The notes under the pieces are model-generated. The model was not told the origin of the DNA. It saw nothing but the letters and a program-made list of their open reading frames with translations, and did no database searches. The position numbers were made by a program, and so were the translations under genes. A stretch of DNA of 38,617 bases from assembly GCA_959020865.1 (NCBI GenBank), contig CAUEUD010000005.1:1-38617 (forward strand), given 5' to 3'. The first letter of the stretch is position 1, and every line of letters begins with the position of its first letter. The stretch comes from Eubacterium limosum. Its GTDB lineage: Bacteria; Bacillota; Clostridia; Eubacteriales; Eubacteriaceae. Of the stretch, positions 23,606-31,144 are shown piece after piece.

Positions 23606-25678
23606 TCATTCATAATCAAGATATGTTCTTAATTTTACCATTAACGGTGCCTTTTGAATATCTTTTTTTCCATTTGACGCAAGAATTTCACAAAAAACCA
23701 CTCCCTTTTTAAGGCGGAACCGGATAAGCTCAGACTCCTGAAGAATATTCAGGCCTGCCAGCAGTTTAAAGACATTGAGCGTCTCAAATTTCCGAACGAT
23801 CTGATCGACTGCCGCTCCCTTTAATTGCACCTGGCGCATCAGGGCATAGATCAGCTTCAGATCCTCCCTTGTCAGGTTCATGGCTTCACGGTCTAAGTCT
23901 GTCAATCCAAGCTCCGGGAGTTCTGCCATCGGCGCATTTTTGATCCGCTCCACCAGATTGTAAGCGGACTGGTTGTGGTAAAAAGGCGACCGTTTAATAT
24001 CTTTTAATAATAATTGTACGCTTTTTTTGTCTCGAAAGCAATTAATTTCTGGTTTACATAGGATAGAAAATTGACCGTCGGTTCCATCATCCAGAGCTGC
24101 CCCCATTCCAAAGCCCACACAGCGGTAGGGTGGTACCGAAAACATGAGATGTGTTTTATCACTCCCCATTTTCCGGGCGTCCTGCGGCTTCAGTCCCTCC
24201 ATTAAAAATACCGGCCCGGGATTTCCTACACCGTAGGGCTCAAACTGGTCCAGCTCTTCGACCAGAGCCTCACTCACATCGCCTATTCCCATAATACTGT
24301 CATAGTACATTGTCTTGGTTAAAAGACGGTCAATACCATTTTCTGATGCGTAGGCATTGACCTTTTCGGCAAATTGAGGAATATCTTCCGCAGGAATGCT
24401 CAGACCCGCTGCCTGCTCATGCCCTCCGAAGGTCGTAAAAAGCTCTGCGCAGCTCTGGAGCGCCTCAAAAATATTAAAACCCTCCACACTCCTGCAGGAG
24501 CCCTTGCCCATTCCCTTTTCGTCTATACCGATAACAACGACAGGGTGATACCAGGTTTCCTGAAGCTTACTGGCTACAATGCCGATGACTCCGGGGTGCC
24601 AGCCGTCCCCGGCCACTACCATAATGCCCCGCTCATCAAGGTGCTGCTGCTCTACCTGCGCCTTAGCCAGCTCTAAAATCTCCTGCTCAATATCCTGCCG
24701 TTTTCGGTTTTCCATACTCAAATATGCCGCAATTTCTGCCGCCTGAGCTTCATCCTGTGTCAGGCAAAGCTCAACCACCCTACCAGCCTCGCCCAGACGG
24801 CCTGCCGCATTGATCTTTGGCGCTATGACAAAGCCGATGTTCCCGGCATTTACCCGCTTAAGCTCACTGACCTCAATCAACGCCCGAATTCCAAGATTGA
24901 CTGGACTGGTATTCAGATAATCAATGCCCAGGGAGGCAATGATACGGTTCTCGCTTTTCAACGGCACAATATCCGCTACAGTAGCGATGGCCGCACATTC
25001 TATGTACTCCTGTAAATCTGAGTCCAGTCCCAGAACACTGTCCAGAGCCATCACCATTTTCAACGCAATTCCTGCACCACAGAGCTCTGAAAAGGGGTAG
25101 TCCGAATCCTCCCGCTTTGCGTCCACAACCGCCAGTGCCCGCGGGACTTCTCCCTGGCACTCATGGTGATCTGTTACAATTACATCAACACCTTGTTCGT
25201 TACAATAGTCCACCTGTTCATGGGCGGCAATGCCATTGTCCACACTTACGATCAGCGTGGCTCCCATCTTAATAACTGCCTCAAGGGCTGGGATATTCAT
25301 ACCGTAGCCCTCCTCCAGACGGTTGGGTATCCGGTAAAAGGATTCGATTCCAATGGCTTTAAAATAGCGCATCAGGATAGATACCGCAGTGGTACCGTCT
25401 GCGTCATAATCGCCGTAGATACAAACCTTTTCTCCCTGCTCTCTGGCCTTTAGCAATCTGTCGACAGCTTTCTGCATGTCCGGCAGTCCAAAGGGGTCAT
25501 AAAAATCTGAGAAATCCGGATCCAGATAGGCCATGGCCTTATCGGCAGTATCATATCCACGCTTGACCAGCAGTCTGGCCGACAAAGGCGTCAGACCGCA
25601 TTCCTCTATCAGTTCCTCCACTGCTTCCGTGTTGGCTTCTGTCTTGCTTTTTCGTTCTTTCCAAATTGTGTTTACCAT
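23606..25678 (-). CDS. recJ: Single-stranded-DNA exonuclease RecJ
   Basis: RecJ is a 5'-3' single-strand exonuclease used in recombination and mismatch repair. The 690-aa protein shows the DHH-family motifs IYGDYDADGTTAV (about 85-97), VDNGIAAHEQ and the DHH signature TDHHE (near 170). It also has the DHHA1 segment with GGHEQAAGLSI in the middle and a C-terminal OB-like part. The length is mid-range for the family. GAGGAA precedes the ATG. A terminator sits just upstream, between secF and recJ, so recJ must rely on readthrough or a promoter I could not identify. Confidence 0.95.
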   Translation of the reverse strand: MVNTIWKERKSKTEANTEAVEELIEECGLTPLSARLLVKRGYDTADKAMAYLDPDFSDFYDPFGLPDMQKAVDRLLKAREQGEKVCIYGDYDADGTTAVSILMRYFKAIGIESFYRIPNRLEEGYGMNIPALEAVIKMGATLIVSVDNGIAAHEQVDYCNEQGVDVIVTDHHECQGEVPRALAVVDAKREDSDYPFSELCGAGIALKMVMALDSVLGLDSDLQEYIECAAIATVADIVPLKSENRIIASLGIDYLNTSPVNLGIRALIEVSELKRVNAGNIGFVIAPKINAAGRLGEAGRVVELCLTQDEAQAAEIAAYLSMENRKRQDIEQEILELAKAQVEQQHLDERGIMVVAGDGWHPGVIGIVASKLQETWYHPVVVIGIDEKGMGKGSCRSVEGFNIFEALQSCAELFTTFGGHEQAAGLSIPAEDIPQFAEKVNAYASENGIDRLLTKTMYYDSIMGIGDVSEALVEELDQFEPYGVGNPGPVFLMEGLKPQDARKMGSDKTHLMFSVPPYRCVGFGMGAALDDGTDGQFSILCKPEINCFRDKKSVQLLLKDIKRSPFYHNQSAYNLVERIKNAPMAELPELGLTDLDREAMNLTREDLKLIYALMRQVQLKGAAVDQIVRKFETLNVFKLLAGLNILQESELIRFRLKKGVVFCEILASNGKKDIQKAPLMVKLRTYLDYE

Positions 25679-25692
25679 ATGCTTCCTCTATA

Positions 25693-25738
25693 CAAAGAAA
25701 CCGGCTGCTCAACCGTGCAGCCGGCTCCTGGTTTCTTA
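25693..25738 (-). terminator. secF terminator, two-layer hairpin
   Basis: Inner perfect arms CCGGCTGC (25701-25708) and GCAGCCGG (25717-25724) are followed on the minus strand by TTTCTTTG. Longer outer arms AAGAAACC and GGTTTCTT enclose them with a bulge, overlapping the ends of the inner stem. It ends the gltX-secD-secF transcript before recJ. Confidence 0.7.
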
Positions 25739-25741
25739 CTT

Positions 25742-26686
25742 TTATACCTGCGGCTGTTTATTTCTACCCTTATTGGTATTTGAAACCGCTCTTTTTTTAT
25801 TCTTTTTATTGCTCTTGGAATTGGGGAACCGCTTCTGAAACTGTACCCACAGCGGGCTGGCTACAAATATTGATGAGTAGCAGCCACTGACAATCCCAAC
25901 GATCAATGGCAGGGCAAAGCTTCTGATCGCTTCCACGCCAAAGATATACAGAGCCAAAATGGCCAGAAGTGTTGTCACAACCGTGTTGATGCTTCGCTTC
26001 AGGGTCTGTGAGACACTCACATTGACCAGCTCGTTAATGTCGCGCATGCCGATCCGCGTTTCATTTTCACGGATACGGTCAAACACTACGATGGTATCAT
26101 TGATGGAATACCCCAAAATAGTCAAAATAGCCGCAATAAAAGGCGCGTTGACCTGGATCTGGAACAGAGCGTAAACTCCAATGACAATGGTAATATCGTA
26201 GAGCAGCGCAATGATCGCTGAGAGCCCGAAATAGAACTCGAACCTGAAAGTAATATAGATCAGCATAAGCAGAACCGCGACAGCTGATGCGATCACCGCG
26301 TTTCGCGCTGTTTCAGAGCCGACTGTGGCTGTGACGGTATCGACAGAGACCAAATCGCTGTCCTGGAGGCTGTATTTATCCTTGAACTGATTAAACAGCT
26401 CCTTGCGCTGGTCAGTGTCAAGGCTTTCTTTAGTACTGATCACAATGCGGTCCTGTCCGTCACCGGCGTATGTTATCTCTGCACTTTTGTCGTATTGATC
26501 TGTAATCTGACGTGCGTCGTCGGTGTTGAACTGTGTATGCAGATCAATGGTGACAATGGTACCGCCTACAAAGTCGATCCCAAAATTCAAGCCTCTTATA
26601 AGCAGGGAACCTACACTGATAAGAACCAGAACGATTGCGATGCTGAACCAGATTTTACTTTTTTCAACTAGTTTTAATGTCTTCAT
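25742..26686 (-). CDS. secF: Protein translocase subunit SecF
   Basis: SecF with SecD forms the proton-driven accessory that pulls exported proteins across the membrane through SecYEG. The 314-aa protein has the SecF pattern: a first transmembrane segment, GLNFGIDFVGGTIV in the periplasmic P1 entry, then TM segments 2-6 with DITIVIGVYALF and SINDTIVVFDRIREN. The C-terminus is Lys/Arg-rich and cytoplasmic. AAGGAG precedes the ATG. It follows secD by 15 nt. Confidence 0.96.
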   Translation of the reverse strand: MKTLKLVEKSKIWFSIAIVLVLISVGSLLIRGLNFGIDFVGGTIVTIDLHTQFNTDDARQITDQYDKSAEITYAGDGQDRIVISTKESLDTDQRKELFNQFKDKYSLQDSDLVSVDTVTATVGSETARNAVIASAVAVLLMLIYITFRFEFYFGLSAIIALLYDITIVIGVYALFQIQVNAPFIAAILTILGYSINDTIVVFDRIRENETRIGMRDINELVNVSVSQTLKRSINTVVTTLLAILALYIFGVEAIRSFALPLIVGIVSGCYSSIFVASPLWVQFQKRFPNSKSNKKNKKRAVSNTNKGRNKQPQV

Positions 26687-26701
26687 CCTTCTGCTCCTTC
26701 C

Positions 26702-27961
26702 TTAGATCCCATAGAACTTGCCGCTGCCAAACAGATGCGTACCGATGACCAGCTTAGTCAGATGCTTGGTTATAATAACAGCTGTCAGCAAGCTCACAAT
26801 AATGCCGAGAATCAATGTTACAGCAAAGCCCTGAACGCTGCCGCTGCCCATAAAGAACAGTACAAAGCCCGCAATCAGTGTCGTGACATTGGAGTCGATA
26901 ATGGTACCCATAGCCCGTTTAAAGCCCGCGTCGATGGCGGCATTGATGGATTTTCCGGAGCGTGACTCGTCTTTAATACGTTCAAAGATAATAACATTGG
27001 CATCGACAGCCATACCCACAGAAAGAATAATCCCGGCAATCCCTGGCAGGGTGAGTGTAACATTGGCAAAAACCATCAGAATCAAATCAAGCATAATATA
27101 GATGATCAGAGCCAGATCGGCAATAAAGCCAAGACCTCTGTACATAACAAGCATAAACAGCAGAACAGCCGCGATACCAATGGCACCGGCAATCAGGCTC
27201 TGGTTCAGGGAATCCTGGCCAAGGGTCGGACCGATGGTTGTCACTTCGATTGGGCTCAGCTTGACTGGCAGCGCGCCGCCGCGAATAAGCTCAGCCAGAT
27301 TTCCGGCCTCTTCCATATCCGCCATCCCCTCGATAACAGCCTCGCCATTGGTGATGGCCACGTTAACCTTTGGGCTGCTGATAACCTCCTCATCCAGCTT
27401 GATGGATATCTGCTGGTTCAGATACTTTTGTGTCGCGTCAGCAAAAAGCTGAGTACCCTCGTCGTTAAATTTCAGGGTAACAACGGCTTCTTCCAGTCCG
27501 CTGCTCGATTTCTGCTGGACTGCTTTGGAGTCCACTACGTCTTTACCGGTCAGAATAACCTCGCCGTCCGGGCCCACAAATTCCAGTTGAGCGGTTTTAC
27601 CGATCATATCCAGAGCCTGCTGCTGGTCCTGTACCGACGGAATGGACACGCGGATACGATCTTCGCCCTGTTTTGAAACCTGGGCTTCGCTGACACCCAT
27701 GGAGTCCACACGTTTTTTTATGGCGGCGACGGTACTGTCCATTTTTTCAGACGTAATACCGCTGTCGTCTGTCGCTTCAGCCTGAAGCACAACATTTACC
27801 CCACCGGTCAGGTCCAGACCATAGTGCACATGGTCTCCGATTTTTCCAATATCATAAATCCCCACGCTGAGGCCATGAAACAGAGTGTAGCCGCAAAACG
27901 CAAGAATCGCAATAAAAATAACCAGTGTGATGGTTTTTTTGGTATTAACCTTTTCTTTCAC
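26702..27961 (-). CDS. secD: Protein translocase subunit SecD
   Basis: SecD partners SecF in protein export. The 419-aa protein has an N-terminal membrane segment, the GLDLTGGVNVVLQ motif at the start of the periplasmic P1 domain, and five more membrane segments including GIAGIILSVGMAVDANVIIF, the diagnostic SecD TM4-5 motif. It is shorter than E. coli SecD (about 615 aa) but normal for Clostridia, which have a reduced P1 domain. The start is GTG 27961 with GAGGAGG 7 nt upstream. It follows gltX by 34 nt. Confidence 0.96.
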   Translation of the reverse strand: MKEKVNTKKTITLVIFIAILAFCGYTLFHGLSVGIYDIGKIGDHVHYGLDLTGGVNVVLQAEATDDSGITSEKMDSTVAAIKKRVDSMGVSEAQVSKQGEDRIRVSIPSVQDQQQALDMIGKTAQLEFVGPDGEVILTGKDVVDSKAVQQKSSSGLEEAVVTLKFNDEGTQLFADATQKYLNQQISIKLDEEVISSPKVNVAITNGEAVIEGMADMEEAGNLAELIRGGALPVKLSPIEVTTIGPTLGQDSLNQSLIAGAIGIAAVLLFMLVMYRGLGFIADLALIIYIMLDLILMVFANVTLTLPGIAGIILSVGMAVDANVIIFERIKDESRSGKSINAAIDAGFKRAMGTIIDSNVTTLIAGFVLFFMGSGSVQGFAVTLILGIIVSLLTAVIITKHLTKLVIGTHLFGSGKFYGI

Positions 27962-27982
27962 ACACTTTCCTCCTCTACTTAA

Positions 27983-28002
27983 CCATTAGACACTTCTAAT
28001 GG
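27983..28002 (-). other. Perfect hairpin overlapping the gltX stop codon
   Basis: CCATTAGA, a 4-nt loop, TCTAATGG forms a perfect 8-bp stem that includes the gltX TAG stop. No T-run follows, so it is not an intrinsic terminator. It could limit RNase action or separate the gltX and secD messages. Confidence 0.45.
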
Positions 28003-29480
28003 ATCATGCTGCGCATTCTGTCAAGACGCAGTAACAGCTCTTCCTTGCCAAGTACATCCATAATCAGTGTTAAATCCGGCCCGTGCATTTCGCCGGTCAA
28101 CATGATACGGGTAGGCATGTAAAGCATTTTCCCTTTTATTTTTTCTGCCTTGTGTTCTTTCTGTATTTCCTTCAGGATCGCTTTGGCGCGTTCGGTATCC
28201 ACCACGTCACTCTCTGTGATCTTTTCGACCAAAGCATTAAAAAGCACTGGAACGGTTTCTTCTTTCAGAATATCAAGGCTTTCCGGGTCTGTAATCTCAA
28301 AATTGCGGTCAAAGAGCATTTTTGTTTCTTCCGGTACCTGCGCGAAGTAGTTGAGCCGCTCACGCATAAGCTCGCCAACCTTTTCAAGCCATGGCATACG
28401 GTTTTGAACATCCGCTTCCGCGATGTAGCCAGCGTCCAGAAGATATGGAATCATGCGCCCTGTCAGCTCCTCGATAGGAAGCTCCTTGATATAGTGGGCA
28501 TTCATCCAATCCAGCTTTGCCCGGTCAAACACTGCTCCAGATTTATTGATTCTGGACAGGTCAAAAGCCTCGATCAGCTCGTCCATTGAAAAAATTTCCT
28601 GCTCGTCCTCAGGACTCCAGCCTAAAAGGGCCAGGAAATTGATCAAAGCTTCTGGAAGATAGCCTTTTTTAAGAAAATCACCGACAGACACATCGCCCTG
28701 GCGTTTGCTGAGTTTTTTATGGTCATCATTCAGGATGTTGGATAAGTGAACGTACTGAGGCTGTTCCCAGCCAAAGCATTCGTACAAATATACATGCTTG
28801 GGTGTGGAGGGCAGCCATTCCTCGCCCCGGATAACATGGGTAATGCCCATGAGATGGTCGTCGACAACAACGGCAAAATGGTAGGTTGGAAAGCCGTCGG
28901 TTTTAATTAACACCTGATCATCCAGATCGTTGGTGTTGATCTCGATCCTGCCGCGGACTGCGTCGTCAAAGGCGACAACGTGATCTTCCGGAAGCTTCAG
29001 GCGGATAACATAGGGTTCGCCTGCTGCGACACGCGCCTCCACTTCTTCCCTGGGCAGGTTGCGGCAATGCCCGTCATAGCGCGGTGTTTCACCTGCTGCC
29101 TTCTGCTTTTCACGCACTTCGTCCAGACGCTCCTTCGTACAGAAGCAATAGTAAGCCTGCCCGTTTTCCAGCAGCTGGTCGATGTACTTTTTATAAATAT
29201 CCAGACGTTCTGACTGGATATAAGGACCACAGTCTCCCTTTTGGATAATTTTGCCGTCCTCCTCAAAAAGGCCTTCGTCCGGCACAACACCGGTTACCAT
29301 CAGGGCGTCCAGCAGATTTTCAACCGCGCCTTCTTCGTAGCGGGTGCGGTCCGTATCTTCAAGGCGCAGCAAAAACTTTCCGTTATTCTTTTTGGCAAAC
29401 AAATAATTGTATAAGGCGGTTCGCAAGCTGCCCACATGCACATTGCCAGTGGGGCTTGGAGCAAAACGATCTCTAATCAT
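27996..29480 (-). CDS. gltX: Glutamyl-tRNA synthetase
   Basis: GltX, a class I synthetase, charges tRNA-Glu (and, when non-discriminating, tRNA-Gln) with glutamate. The 494-aa protein has FAPSPTGNVHVGS with the HIGH-type motif HVGS (15-18) and the KMSKS-type KLSKRQG (near 257), plus a C-terminal anticodon-binding domain. GAAGGAG precedes the ATG. A promoter candidate lies in the gap after queG. No T-box leader is visible. Whether a separate GlnRS exists cannot be judged from this window. Confidence 0.97.
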   Translation of the reverse strand: MIRDRFAPSPTGNVHVGSLRTALYNYLFAKKNNGKFLLRLEDTDRTRYEEGAVENLLDALMVTGVVPDEGLFEEDGKIIQKGDCGPYIQSERLDIYKKYIDQLLENGQAYYCFCTKERLDEVREKQKAAGETPRYDGHCRNLPREEVEARVAAGEPYVIRLKLPEDHVVAFDDAVRGRIEINTNDLDDQVLIKTDGFPTYHFAVVVDDHLMGITHVIRGEEWLPSTPKHVYLYECFGWEQPQYVHLSNILNDDHKKLSKRQGDVSVGDFLKKGYLPEALINFLALLGWSPEDEQEIFSMDELIEAFDLSRINKSGAVFDRAKLDWMNAHYIKELPIEELTGRMIPYLLDAGYIAEADVQNRMPWLEKVGELMRERLNYFAQVPEETKMLFDRNFEITDPESLDILKEETVPVLFNALVEKITESDVVDTERAKAILKEIQKEHKAEKIKGKMLYMPTRIMLTGEMHGPDLTLIMDVLGKEELLLRLDRMRSMIH

Positions 29481-29539
29481 TCAATTCTCCTTCTAACTGA
29501 TATCGATAATCATGGTTCTATAATTATTACACGCTAACT

Positions 29540-29548
29540 ATTATAGCA
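29540..29548 (-). promoter_or_regulatory. gltX promoter candidate, extended -10
   Basis: TG-C-TATAAT on the minus strand, immediately after the queG stop. No clear -35, but the extended -10 is perfect. The leader would be about 55 nt. Confidence 0.45.
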
Positions 29549-30496
29549 TTAATTCTTGTCTTTAGCATGATTTTTTAGGTTATTTTTAATAATTCTTGCA
29601 TTTCGGGCAATGACATCTCTCCCGCGCCAGGCGGCGGCCGTCTTTCCAAACTTTTCTTCAAAATCCAGTCCGCTGATCGCTTCGGTTTCATCCAACCCAG
29701 GATAAACGCTTTCTGGCGCTATGCCAGTCCAGTCCGGCCCGCTGCCTGAGCTCCTTATATTCCAGGGACAGGCCCGCTGGCAGTCGTCACAGCCATACAG
29801 ATAAGTGGTGCCCAACAGCCTCTCTTCCTCTGCGGTCAGCTTTTTCTTTTGGTTCAGATAGGAAACGCATCGCTCTGGCTCCAGTGTATATCCCTCTCCC
29901 AAGGCATGGTTCGGACAGGCCATGAGACAGCGTCGGCAGGTGCCGCAGCGGCTTTTAAGCGGCACAGCAGGCTCGAAGTCAATGGAACTGTTTACCAGTA
30001 TCTGTCCAATAAAAAAGAAACTGCCGTATTCTGGATTGATGAGGGTATTGTTTTTGCCGAAAAAACCCAGGCCAGCCCGCCAGGCTGTGGCCCGGTCCAG
30101 AAGGCGGCTGTTGTCCACATAGCCTCTGTAGTCAAGGGACGGATCTGTCTCCTTCAGCAGCGCCATAAGGGCATCCATTTTTCCTGTAACCACCTCATGA
30201 TAGTCCTGGCCCCAGGCCACTGAGGCCATCCTTCCGTGGGCAGTGTTATCTTCCGGCTCTGGCATCTCCGAACAGTAAGGTACACCGATAACAATGATCC
30301 CCTCTACCTCTGGAAAGGCCTGACTGTAGTCTACACGCCTGGCAGGTGGTGTGCGCTCAAAGCTTGTGACCCTTCCCTGCTCCCTGCGTTTTTCCAGTAT
30401 CTCCAGCCACTCTGTCAGAGGGTGCGGCTCTGCAAAGCCAATCATTTTTATTCCGGCCGCTCTGGCAGCCTTTCTGATTTTTTCTTCCTTCAGCAT
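29549..30496 (-). CDS. queG: Epoxyqueuosine reductase
   Basis: QueG is a cobalamin- and iron-sulphur-dependent enzyme that makes the last step of queuosine, reducing epoxyqueuosine in tRNA anticodons. The 315-aa protein has two 4Fe-4S clusters' Cys sets visible: CGTCRRCLMACP and CDDCQRACPW. The N-terminal catalytic domain has the YVDNSRLLDRATAWRAGLGF motif. Family length is about 300-385, so this is a shorter form without the C-terminal HEAT-like part. AGAGGAAAAAG precedes the ATG. A terminator separates it from ysxC upstream. Confidence 0.93.
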   Translation of the reverse strand: MLKEEKIRKAARAAGIKMIGFAEPHPLTEWLEILEKRREQGRVTSFERTPPARRVDYSQAFPEVEGIIVIGVPYCSEMPEPEDNTAHGRMASVAWGQDYHEVVTGKMDALMALLKETDPSLDYRGYVDNSRLLDRATAWRAGLGFFGKNNTLINPEYGSFFFIGQILVNSSIDFEPAVPLKSRCGTCRRCLMACPNHALGEGYTLEPERCVSYLNQKKKLTAEEERLLGTTYLYGCDDCQRACPWNIRSSGSGPDWTGIAPESVYPGLDETEAISGLDFEEKFGKTAAAWRGRDVIARNARIIKNNLKNHAKDKN

Positions 30497-30512
30497 CTTT
30501 TTCCTCTGGCTG

Positions 30513-30552
30513 TTAAAACAAAAAGCAGGCTTATTATCTGCAAGCCTGCTTT
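30513..30552 (-). terminator. ysxC terminator
   Basis: Perfect 11-bp arms AAAGCAGGCTT (30522-30532) and AAGCCTGCTTT (30542-30552) around a 9-nt loop; the minus strand continues with a T-rich run (TTTTTGTTTT region). It ends the lon-ysxC transcript before queG. Confidence 0.85.
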
Positions 30553-30562
30553 ATTTAAAAAT

Positions 30563-31144
30563 TTACAGCCGTTCTTCAATTACTTCCCAGGCTTCGTCTT
30601 TTCCCATCTTAGTGGCTGCTGAAAACAGAATAACATCACTCCGTTTTCGCGGCCGCAGCGTATTGAAAATATTGTCGACTGCCTTCTTCTGCCGTACCTT
30701 TGAAATCTTGTCGGCCTTTGTCGCAATGATAACCGGATCAAGGCCGTAATAAGTCAGCCAGTCATACATGAGCCGGTCATCCTCGGTGGGCTCGTGGCGG
30801 CTGTCTACCAGCAGCAGGACCAGCACCATGTTCTCACGCTTCTGGAGATATTCCTCGATCATAACGCCCCATTTTTCGCGCTCTTTTTTTGAAACCTTGG
30901 CATAGCCATAGCCCGGCATATCCACAAAATAGAAAGTGTCATTGATCTTGTAAAAGTTCATGGTCTGTGTTTTTCCAGGCTGGGAGCTGGTACGGGCCAG
31001 CCCCTTTCTCTGGATCAGTGTGTTGATAAAAGAGGATTTACCGACATTGGAGCGCCCCAGCAGGACGATCTCTGGCAGCTTATCCTCAGGATATTGAGAT
31101 TGCTGGACCGCGCTGATGACGATCTCGGCTTGGGTTACTTTCAT
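30563..31144 (-). CDS. ysxC: Ribosome biogenesis GTPase YsxC/EngB
   Basis: YsxC (YihA/EngB) is a small GTPase needed to assemble the 50S subunit. In 193 aa the G motifs are clear: P-loop GRSNVGKSS (30-38), G2 around SSQPGKTQTMNFY, G3 DMPGYG and G4 TKADK. The tail is short, as usual. Its ATG overlaps the lon stop in ATGA. The lon-ysxC order is the standard Firmicute arrangement. Confidence 0.97.
   Translation of the reverse strand: MKVTQAEIVISAVQQSQYPEDKLPEIVLLGRSNVGKSSFINTLIQRKGLARTSSQPGKTQTMNFYKINDTFYFVDMPGYGYAKVSKKEREKWGVMIEEYLQKRENMVLVLLLVDSRHEPTEDDRLMYDWLTYYGLDPVIIATKADKISKVRQKKAVDNIFNTLRPRKRSDVILFSAATKMGKDEAWEVIEERL

Noticed and set aside
23580..23609. Longer apt starting at the ATG overlapping the recJ stop
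   Set aside because: No Shine-Dalgarno precedes it, and it would add ten residues absent from typical Apt. A coupled start cannot be fully excluded.
28083..28589. 168-codon open frame antisense to gltX
   Set aside because: It is completely inside gltX, with no motif and no supporting ribosome-binding site.
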